From an uncultured Bacteroidota bacterium (GTDB lineage: Bacteria > Bacteroidota > Bacteroidia > Chitinophagales > Chitinophagaceae): a stretch of DNA of 11,631 nt. The stretch spans positions 1 through 11,631 of the forward strand of contig CAMLGR010000145.1 of the NCBI GenBank assembly GCA_946479615.1, given 5' to 3'. Position 1 is the first letter of the stretch, and each line of letters starts with the position of its first letter. The position numbers were made by a program, and so were the translations under genes. The notes beneath the pieces were generated by a model. That model saw only the letters and a program-made list of their open reading frames with translations, was not told the origin of the DNA and made no database searches. Of this stretch, positions 6,341 through 11,631 are shown one piece after another.

Positions 6341-7876
6341 ATGAAGAAGCTGCCTCTTTTTATTATCCTTTTCCTGCCGGTTGTTACGTTTGCGCAGAAA
6401 AAGGCAAATCCTTTGTCCTTTGCCAAAACGATTACTGCAGAGGATCTGCAAAAACATTTGTACACGGTTGCCAGTAAAGAAATGCAGGGACGCGAAACAG
6501 CCTCTCCCGGCCAGAAAAAAGCTGCCGCCTATATCGAAAATCATTTTAAATCGCTGGGGTTATTGCCAGGCAACAATGGCAGCTACCAGATGACCTATCC
6601 GGTTTACAGTGATGAAGCAGGCAAATCTATCTTTGAAATAAATAATAAGGAGTATAAAGTAAACGACGACTACCAGCCTTATGCGTTCAGCAATTATAAT
6701 ACATCGCAATACTTTTCTGAAGTAGTGTTTGTGGGTCACGGTATCTCCGACAGTGCAGTGGATGATTATAAGGATGTGAATGTGATCGGTAAACTGGTGA
6801 TGATACTCGATGGCGGTCCTGATGGTGAAAAATCAAACCAGGCACGTGCAGGATCATCGGCAGGCATTTTTACCAAGATCGTCAATGCACAAAAAAGAGG
6901 AGCGGCTGCGGTACTGATCGTCGGCGCGGGTTTTCCCCGTCAGCCCCGTCGTACAGCATCGATGTACCAGGAACTGTACCGGCCCACACAATACCTCAAT
7001 ACTTATTTTATCTCTGAAAAACTAGCTGCTACGCTGACCGGCGATATCGATTGGGGAAATATTAAGGAAGATGCCAAACATGGCCATGTGCCTGCCCGCG
7101 TGTATGCAGCCGATATTCATCTGCAATCTGAAAAGAAGGTAAATAAACTGGAAAGCAGTAATGTGATTGCCGTGTTGGAAGGCACCGATCTGAAAGATGA
7201 ATATGTTTTCCTGACAGCGCACTATGATCACCTGGGCATCCGCAACGATACAACTATTTACTATGGCGCCGATGATGATGGCTCAGGTACAGTGAGTATC
7301 CTGGAACTGGCAGAAGCTTTTGCCAAAGCAAAGGCAGCGGGTAATGGCCCGAGAAGAAGTATTGTATTCATGACTGTGAGCGGTGAGGAAAAAGGATTAT
7401 GGGGATCGGAATACTATGCCAATCATCCTGCTTTCCCGCTGGAAAAAACATCAGTGGATCTGAACATCGATATGATCGGTCGTATTGGTGAAGAATACCT
7501 GAAGGATAAGGATTCTGCCAACTATGTCTATGTTATTGGCGATGATAAGCTGAGTACAGATCTGCGGCCGATCACCGATAAGGTTAATAAAACATTGAAA
7601 TTAAAACTCGATAGAAAGTATAATGACCTGAATGATCCGAATCGTTTCTATTACCGCAGCGATCATTTCAATTTTGCAGAGAAAGGTGTTCCGATCATTT
7701 TCTATTTCAATGGTGTGCATGCAGACTATCACCGTCCTACCGATACGCCTGACAAGATCAATTATAAATTAATGGCAAAACGGGCGCAGCTTGTATTCTA
7801 TACCGCCTGGGAAATGGCCAACCGTAATGATATGCTGAAAAGGGATATCAAGCTGGATGTACCGAAGGGGTTTTAA
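6341..7876 (+). CDS. Secreted M28 family zinc metallopeptidase with PA domain
   Basis: This 511-residue exported aminopeptidase-like protein starts with a type I signal peptide (Lys2-Lys3, hydrophobic 4-16, probable cleavage after TFA, residues 16-18). A protease-associated (PA) insert covers about 125-245. The di-zinc M28 core carries all expected ligands: His294 (AHYDHLG), Asp312 (GADDDGSG), the Glu349 base and Glu350 ligand (SGEEKGLWGS), Asp377 (NIDMIGR) and His464 (YHRPTDTPDKI). It should hydrolyse N-terminal residues or peptides outside the cytoplasm; the substrate cannot be read from sequence. The start was set at ATG 6341 because the signal peptide begins there. No C-terminal secretion (T9SS) domain is seen, so it is probably periplasmic. 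It ends 90 nt before a convergent gene. Confidence 0.93.
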   Translation: MKKLPLFIILFLPVVTFAQKKANPLSFAKTITAEDLQKHLYTVASKEMQGRETASPGQKKAAAYIENHFKSLGLLPGNNGSYQMTYPVYSDEAGKSIFEINNKEYKVNDDYQPYAFSNYNTSQYFSEVVFVGHGISDSAVDDYKDVNVIGKLVMILDGGPDGEKSNQARAGSSAGIFTKIVNAQKRGAAAVLIVGAGFPRQPRRTASMYQELYRPTQYLNTYFISEKLAATLTGDIDWGNIKEDAKHGHVPARVYAADIHLQSEKKVNKLESSNVIAVLEGTDLKDEYVFLTAHYDHLGIRNDTTIYYGADDDGSGTVSILELAEAFAKAKAAGNGPRRSIVFMTVSGEEKGLWGSEYYANHPAFPLEKTSVDLNIDMIGRIGEEYLKDKDSANYVYVIGDDKLSTDLRPITDKVNKTLKLKLDRKYNDLNDPNRFYYRSDHFNFAEKGVPIIFYFNGVHADYHRPTDTPDKINYKLMAKRAQLVFYTAWEMANRNDMLKRDIKLDVPKGF

Positions 7877-7966
7877 ATAAGAAATGAAGAATAAGAAATA
7901 AGGAATGAGGAAGTAGCAGTTGCTTATTTTCTCATTCCTTATTTTTTGTTTCTTATTTCCTGTTTT
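7877..7966. terminator. Bidirectional terminator-like inverted repeat between convergent genes
   Basis: AAATAAGGAATGAG (7896-7909) is perfectly complementary to CTCATTCCTTATTT (7931-7944), with a partially paired inner AGCA/TGCT segment and imperfect A/G-rich versus T/C-rich pairing outward over most of the 90-nt gap. T-rich flanks occur on the plus strand after the 3' arm. The location between two convergent stop codons fits termination in both directions. Confidence 0.7.
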
Positions 7967-8941
7967 CTACCATCCCAGCACCCATGCAAAGATCAGCGGC
8001 GCTACAATAGTCGCATCGCTTTCTACAATGAATTTGGGTGTATGAATATCCAGTTTACCCCAGGTGATCTTTTCATTCGGAACAGCTCCCGAATAAGAAC
8101 CATAGGATGTAGTACTGTCACTGATCTGGCAGAAATAGCTCCAGAAAGGCACATCGTGCCATTCCAGGTCCTGGTACATCATTGGCACCACGCAGATAGG
8201 GAAATCGCCGGCGATACCACCACCGATCTGGAAAAAGCCAACTCCTTTACCGGCTGAATTATTACGATACCAGTCGGCGAGCCAGACCATGTATTCAATA
8301 CCGTTCTTAACAGTGCTGGCTTTTAACTCTCCTTTGATCACATAGCTGGCGAATATATTCCCGGTCGTGCTGTCTTCCCAGCCTGGTACTACAATAGGAA
8401 TATTCTTTTCGGCAGCAGCGATGATCCAGCTATCTTTCGGATCGATCTCATAATATTGTTTCAGATCGCCGCTCAATACTGTTTTGTATAAAAATTCGTG
8501 CGGGAAATAACGTTCTCCTTTGGCTTCCGCATCCTGCCATTGTTTAACCAGGTGTTTTTGCAACCGGCGAAAAGCTTCTTCTTCAGGGATACAGGTATCG
8601 GTAACGCGGTTGTAATGATTTTCGAGCAGGTCCCATTCTTCCTGGGGAGTAAGATCGCGGTAATTAGGAATGCGTTTGTAATGCGAATGCGCAACCAGGT
8701 TCATCACATCTTCTTCGAGGTTAGCGCCGGTGCAGCTGATAATATCCACTTTGCCCTGGCGGATCATCTCGGCTAAGGAGATACCCAGTTCCCCGGTACT
8801 CATAGCGCCGGCGAGTGTGACCATCATTTTACCTCCTTCGAGCAGGTGTGTTTCATAACCTTTGGCAGCATCGATCAGTGCGGCTGCATTAAAATGACGG
8901 TAATGGTGTTCGATAAACTGTGAAACGGGTCCCTTTTTCAT
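7967..8941 (-). CDS. Deoxyhypusine synthase-like enzyme
   Basis: The 324-residue protein belongs to the deoxyhypusine synthase (DHS) family of NAD-dependent aminobutyl transferases. Motifs include TLAGAMSTGELG (42-53), CTGANLEEDVMN (70-81), PGWEDSTTGN (186-195) and GSYSGAVPNEKITWGK (281-296). These align with the NAD-binding segments and the catalytic-lysine segment of eukaryotic DHS, so Lys296 is the expected imine-forming lysine (human Lys329). The human GGGVVKHHI motif, which holds the active-site His, is here GGGIAGDFPI (240-249), so that His is lost. Bacteria lack eIF5A, so hypusine formation is unlikely; a polyamine product such as homospermidine (SpeY type) is one option, but the substrate is unknown. 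The gene has its own promoter and converges on the M28 gene. TAG stop at 7967-7969. Confidence 0.85.
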   Translation of the reverse strand: MKKGPVSQFIEHHYRHFNAAALIDAAKGYETHLLEGGKMMVTLAGAMSTGELGISLAEMIRQGKVDIISCTGANLEEDVMNLVAHSHYKRIPNYRDLTPQEEWDLLENHYNRVTDTCIPEEEAFRRLQKHLVKQWQDAEAKGERYFPHEFLYKTVLSGDLKQYYEIDPKDSWIIAAAEKNIPIVVPGWEDSTTGNIFASYVIKGELKASTVKNGIEYMVWLADWYRNNSAGKGVGFFQIGGGIAGDFPICVVPMMYQDLEWHDVPFWSYFCQISDSTTSYGSYSGAVPNEKITWGKLDIHTPKFIVESDATIVAPLIFAWVLGW

Positions 8942-9001
8942 TATTGTAATATTTAAACCGCCTTCAGATCACAATAAGGTGAGACAATGCGGATGAGCCC
9001 G

Positions 9002-9034
9002 CAAAAATACGTTTTTGATGAAACCCTGCACCAA
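9002..9034 (-). promoter_or_regulatory. Promoter of the DHS-like gene
   Basis: On the minus strand, TATTTTTG (9002-9009) is a full match to TAnnTTTG, and TTG (9032-9034) lies 22 nt upstream, within the accepted 17-23 nt range for the -33 element. It predicts a leader of about 55 nt before ATG 8941; a GCGG/CCGC inverted repeat lies next to the predicted start. Confidence 0.6.
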
Positions 9035-9081
9035 TAAATAATCATGACCTTTACATGATCCACGGAGGTTATATAATAACA

Positions 9082-9116
9082 AAACCCTGCACTTTTAAGT
9101 AACAGGGTTTGTTTTT
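9082..9116. terminator. Terminator downstream of the PepSY-like gene
   Basis: AAACCCTG (9082-9089) pairs with CAGGGTTT (9103-9110), and the loop contains a second short stem ACTT/AAGT. T-runs flank it on the plus side (9112-9116), and the minus-strand 3' arm ends in TTTT. It lies between the two minus-strand genes, where it would end the PepSY-like transcript. AAACCCTGCAC (9082-9092) is repeated directly at 9021-9031. Confidence 0.7.
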
Positions 9117-9159
9117 ACCACACACCAAAATCCCCACCCTGATGGCAGGGATAATGCGA

Positions 9160-9597
9160 TTATAACTTGGCCGTTTTTTTATATAATTCCCAGTTGGAAA
9201 CACCTTCCGATTTAAGCGTCATTCTCTTTTCTGCACTTTCCAGTGTTACATAATAATTGGTGCCTTCGCTGTTGGATACTTCGATCAGATCAGATATCCA
9301 GTAAGCGCTATACTCTTTACGCAATTTTGTTTGCAGGGCCAGTGGCAGGTTTAAAGAGCTGATATTACGGCTGATACCCATCAGTTCGCCCTGGCTGCTG
9401 TAGAACGCAGTAATATACTGGTCGTTCATTACAAATTCTGCTTTGAAGAAATCTTCACCAGCGCTCCATGATATTTCAGTAGCACCTGTAAATTCTTTGT
9501 TAAAAGCATTCAACACATTTTTACTTACGTTTCCTTCCCCGGCAAAAGCAAACAGGCTGCTTGCTGCAATAGCCAGTGTCATGATGATCCTTTTCAT
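9160..9597 (-). CDS. Exported PepSY-like (DUF2874-type) small protein
   Basis: The protein is 145 residues with a clear N-terminal signal peptide: Lys2-Arg3, hydrophobic 4-18, probable cleavage near AFA (17-19). The mature part shows the pattern of Bacteroidota PepSY-like periplasmic proteins: VLNAFNKEFTGATEISW (28-44), alternating strands such as FFKAEFVMNDQYITAFY, then a LP..LQ..L segment and a strand pair ending in YYVTLES. The family has a beta-lactamase-inhibitor-like fold and no established activity; assignment is by pattern recognition, not a search. It lies alone, with its own promoter and a terminator, and diverges from the sdpR-like operon across a 271-nt spacer. A role in the cell envelope is plausible, but nothing in the context identifies a partner. 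Confidence 0.7.
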   Translation of the reverse strand: MKRIIMTLAIAASSLFAFAGEGNVSKNVLNAFNKEFTGATEISWSAGEDFFKAEFVMNDQYITAFYSSQGELMGISRNISSLNLPLALQTKLRKEYSAYWISDLIEVSNSEGTNYYVTLESAEKRMTLKSEGVSNWELYKKTAKL

Positions 9598-9656
9598 ACT
9601 TATAATTATTTTTTGGTTTAGGTTTTAAAAAAATTCTTTCATTGAATAAGACGACA

Positions 9657-9687
9657 CAAAAGTATTTCGTGTTACAGGTAGCTGCAA
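9657..9687 (-). promoter_or_regulatory. Promoter of the PepSY-like gene
   Basis: On the minus strand, TACTTTTG (9657-9664) is a perfect -7 box and TTG (9685-9687) lies 20 nt upstream as a -33 element. The predicted leader is about 54 nt before ATG 9597. This is one of the two best-formed promoters in the window. Confidence 0.7.
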
Positions 9688-9810
9688 GTGAATTGTGATT
9701 AATGGGGACGCATGTTAAACACAGTTAACAAACACGAATCATTGTGAACCGTACATCCTTTGTTTGGTACGCTTATAAGGCCGGATAACGCAATTGATAC
9801 AAAATTTGAT

Positions 9811-9849
9811 TTGGTATTTTCGAAAAGTATTTAGATATTTGTCTAAATA
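9811..9849 (+). promoter_or_regulatory. Promoter with overlapping palindromic operator for sdpR-sdpI
   Basis: TATTTAGA (9828-9835) and TCTAAATA (9842-9849) are perfect inverted half-sites separated by six bases. The -7 box GATATTTG (9834-9841, five of six consensus positions) lies across the end of the left half-site and the spacer. TTG (9811-9813) sits 20 nt upstream as the -33 element. A dimeric ArsR-type repressor bound here would block RNA polymerase directly, so autorepression by the adjacent SdpR-like protein is the simple reading. Confidence 0.75.
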
Positions 9850-9868
9850 TTTAATGAATCAGTTGTAA

Positions 9869-10132
9869 ATGAATACCGTTTTCAAGGCCCTGAATGACCC
9901 TACCCGCCGCCAGATCCTGGAATTGCTCAGAGAGAAGGAGATGACTGCGGGCGAAATCGTGGAGAAATTCAATATATCCGGTCCCAGCATATCGCATCAC
10001 CTGGACCTGCTGAAACAGGCCAACCTGGTACTGGCGGAGAAAGATGGACAGTATATCTTTTATTCATTAAATACTACCGTCATGGATGAGATCATGAAAT
10101 GGCTCCTCCAGTTCAAAGCAAAAAAGAAATGA
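9869..10132 (+). CDS. sdpR: SdpR-like ArsR-family autorepressor
   Basis: This 87-residue winged-helix protein closely resembles Bacillus subtilis SdpR along its whole length, as far as I can recall that sequence. The N-terminus is MNTVFKALNDPTRRQILELL, the recognition-helix region is FNISGPSISHHLDLLKQA (34-51), and the wing is EKDGQYIFYSLNTTVMDE (57-74). In Bacillus, SdpR represses the sdpRI operon until SdpI, occupied by the SdpC toxin, holds it at the membrane. There is no Cys-rich metal site, so it is not a metal sensor of the ArsR/SmtB kind. A palindrome covering its own promoter supports autoregulation. The sdpI-like gene follows after a single base (stop TGA 10130-10132, ATG 10134), so the two are translationally linked. 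ATG 9869 directly follows the stop of a four-codon reading frame (9854-9868). Confidence 0.9.
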   Translation: MNTVFKALNDPTRRQILELLREKEMTAGEIVEKFNISGPSISHHLDLLKQANLVLAEKDGQYIFYSLNTTVMDEIMKWLLQFKAKKK

Positions 10133-10133
10133 G

Positions 10134-10796
10134 ATGGATAACCTGCTTAAAAAAATCGTCTGGCCGATCATTATCGCCCCTGCCATTTATATGGTTATTG
10201 TCTGGAACAAAATACCGGCTACGGTTCCACTTCATTATAACCTGAAGGGAGAAGTTGACCGGTATGGCAATAAAAATGAACTGCTCACTGTCGCAGCAAT
10301 TCTTATCATCGTAAGTGCGCTTGTATTCCTGCTTGTTTCAAACATATACCGCATCGATCCTAAAAAATATGCTGCCGTGAATAAAACGCGTCTTTTGCGG
10401 ATGGGGTTTGCGATCAGTGTATTTATAGCGGCTATTCTTTGCATGATCATTTACAGCACCCTTCATAACCAGCCTAAATTCTTTACCCGGCTTATGATGG
10501 CGACGATCGGTTTGTTGTTTTGCATCCTGGGTAATTATATGTTTACAATAAAGCCTAATTATTTTGCGGGTATTCGTTTGCCCTGGACATTGGAGAGTGA
10601 GGACAACTGGAGGAAGACGCATTTGCTGGGAGGTAAATTATTTTTTGCGGGAGGTTTTTTAATTACTCTTATCAGCTTTACGATACCGGCTATTGCATTA
10701 CCGGCTACTTTTTCAGCTATTACGGTGATAATAACATTGATACCCTGTATTTATTCTTTCTGGTTGTATAAAAAGCAGAAGGGCAGCAGCGCCTGA
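10134..10796 (+). CDS. sdpI: SdpI-like immunity/membrane protein (DUF1648 + SdpI)
   Basis: The product is a 220-residue polytopic membrane protein. The N-terminal DUF1648 region (about 10-65) contains WNKIPATVPLHYNLKGEVDRYGNK (24-47), and a C-terminal SdpI domain holds NYMFTIKPNYFAGIRLPWT (134-152) and SEDNWRKTHLLGGKLF (155-170). Hydrophobic spans are near 9-24, 50-70, 90-109, 120-138, 167-186 and 190-211. In B. subtilis SdpI gives immunity to the cannibalism toxin SdpC and also acts as a receptor that sequesters SdpR. The SdpR-SdpI pair is intact here, but no sdpA, sdpB or sdpC gene is in the window, so the toxin, if any, comes from elsewhere or from other cells. The stop codon TGA (10794-10796) falls on the border of the first copy of the downstream repeat. 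Confidence 0.9.
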   Translation: MDNLLKKIVWPIIIAPAIYMVIVWNKIPATVPLHYNLKGEVDRYGNKNELLTVAAILIIVSALVFLLVSNIYRIDPKKYAAVNKTRLLRMGFAISVFIAAILCMIIYSTLHNQPKFFTRLMMATIGLLFCILGNYMFTIKPNYFAGIRLPWTLESEDNWRKTHLLGGKLFFAGGFLITLISFTIPAIALPATFSAITVIITLIPCIYSFWLYKKQKGSSA

Positions 10797-11144
10797 ACCT
10801 TATAGGTTGTTCCCTCTTGCTGATAACACAACAATTTCGTGAAGAAATAAACATTCTTATCGTGTTATTCCCTGATCATTGCGATAAATAAACCGTTTTT
10901 AATCTTATTACATCTACTGCCAACCCGTTATTTTAATGGCAGAGTTCGAACCTATAAGGTTGATCCTTATAGGTCCTCTCTGCCTGCTGATAACACGACG
11001 ACTTTATGAGGAAGTGAACATTCTTATTGTGTCATTCTTCTGATCATTGCGATGATAAAACGCTTTGTTTCCCATGGTTGAAACCATGAGCCAAAAACAT
11101 GGCCCAACCAGCTTCGAACCTTATAGGTTCATTTCCCTCCGCTG
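10796..11144. repeat. Decayed direct-repeat array with CCTTATAGG palindromes
   Basis: Three related copies begin with CCTTATAGG: 10798-10885, 10965-11053 and a truncated one at 11119-11144. Copies 1 and 2 share a core, 10818-10885 and 10985-11053, about 81 percent identical over the first 53 aligned bases. Copy 3 keeps only the head, of the form CCTTATAGGTT, then TTCCCTC and GCTG. The junctions carry TTCGAACC (10945-10952 and 11113-11120). Internal hairpins are ACCTATAAGG/CCTTATAGGT (10950-10959/10965-10974, perfect, 5-nt loop), CTGCCA/TGGCAG (10917-10922/10937-10942) and CATGGT/ACCATG (11073-11078/11083-11088). No coding frame is supported in the 376-nt gap 10797-11172. Confidence 0.8.
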
Positions 11145-11172
11145 GCTTACCTTCATCAAACAATTTTACCCC

Positions 11173-11631
11173 TTGAATTATCTCGCTCATGCATATCTTT
11201 CTTTCAGCCACCCTGAAATAACGGTTGGCAATATGATCAGCGATTTTGTGAAAGGAAAAAAACAATTTGATTACCCTCCCGGTATTCAAAAAGGCATCAC
11301 CCTCCATCGTCATATCGATAATTTTACAGACACCCATCCCTCCACACAACAAGCCAAAGCCATCTTTCGCCCCCATTACCGCCTCTACTCCGGCGCCTTT
11401 ACCGATGTCGTGTATGATCATTTCCTGGCTATCGATAAAAACGAATTCACTCCCGGTTCACTATTTGACCTGTCCCAGCAGGTTTACAGCGACATTGATC
11501 GTCATATTGAATGGCTGCCGGAACGATTTGCCCGGTTTTTTCCCTACATGAAATCCCAAAACTGGCTGTTTAATTACCAGGCTCCCGTCTGGATCAGCAT
11601 CGGCATGCAGCCCGCCATGAACCACCACGGC
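11173..11631 (+). CDS. acpH: Acyl carrier protein phosphodiesterase (AcpH-like), 3' truncated
   Basis: The frame from TTG 11173 reads (M)NYLAHAYLSFSHPEITVGN and continues to the window edge, covering 153 codons of a family usually about 190-200 residues. It matches AcpH (DUF479), which removes the 4'-phosphopantetheine prosthetic group from holo-ACP in the cytoplasm. Visible motifs are MISDFVKGKKQF (21-32), GITLHRHIDNFTDTHP (41-56, the metal/His-Asp segment of the HD-like fold) and TDVVYDHFLAID (76-87). The family starts with MNxLAH, so TTG is the likely start codon although an in-frame ATG exists at 11086; the extra 29 residues from that ATG would be translated from the repeat array and its palindrome. 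Only a weak -7-like TACCTTCA (11148-11155) is seen upstream. The 3' end lies outside the window. Confidence 0.88.
   Translation, partial: MNYLAHAYLSFSHPEITVGNMISDFVKGKKQFDYPPGIQKGITLHRHIDNFTDTHPSTQQAKAIFRPHYRLYSGAFTDVVYDHFLAIDKNEFTPGSLFDLSQQVYSDIDRHIEWLPERFARFFPYMKSQNWLFNYQAPVWISIGMQPAMNHHG

Noticed and set aside
5930..6544. 204-codon minus-strand frame over rpiB and the M28 start
   Set aside because: It is antisense to two well-supported genes, with irregular composition and no family signature.
10796..11144. CRISPR array
   Set aside because: The repeats are long, diverged and few, with no short identical repeats, no uniform spacers and no cas genes nearby.
11044..11421. 125-codon minus-strand frame at the right end
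   Set aside because: It lies opposite the acpH frame and part of the repeat array; the plus-strand reading matches AcpH motifs clearly.

Overview
The window looks like a chromosomal segment of a Bacteroidota member, most likely Chitinophagaceae or a close relative. The grounds are a DUF4290 protein beside murA, a MurA with Asp in place of the active-site Cys, several promoters with the Bacteroidota -7 box TAnnTTTG, no Shine-Dalgarno dependence, and AT-rich hairpin-filled spacers. This is an inference from gene content and motifs, not a database result. Most genes are housekeeping.

Layout. Positions 1-382 are a non-coding lead-in with an intrinsic terminator. A plus-strand block follows: DUF4290 protein with an RGG-like tail (383-1078), murA (1206-2510), gmk (2716-3294), a CNNM/CorC-type membrane protein with CBS domains (3373-4623), tatC (4823-5686), rpiB (5792-6247) and a secreted M28 metallopeptidase (6341-7876). 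A bidirectional terminator-like hairpin separates this block from two minus-strand genes: a deoxyhypusine-synthase-like enzyme (7967-8941) and a small exported PepSY-like protein (9160-9597), each with its own promoter. Divergently, an SdpR/SdpI-like repressor-immunity operon (9869-10796) runs plus-ward from a promoter whose -7 box lies inside a palindromic operator. The stretch 10796-11172 holds a decayed direct-repeat array with palindromes. The window ends inside an ACP phosphodiesterase gene that probably starts at TTG 11173.

How the genes fit together. murA supports peptidoglycan precursor synthesis, gmk GDP/GTP supply, tatC folded-protein export, and rpiB the pentose phosphate pathway. 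Several open frames extend upstream of the family start (DUF4290, gmk, CorC-like, tatC, M28). Family alignment, and in several cases a -7 box just upstream, favour the internal ATG.

I did not find a clear new multi-gene system. The best candidates for a second look are the repeat array at 10796-11130, the family of long-stem intergenic inverted repeats of unrelated sequence, the orphan SdpR/SdpI pair with its self-overlapping operator, the RGG tail on the DUF4290 protein, and the DHS-like enzyme lacking the histidine motif of true deoxyhypusine synthase.
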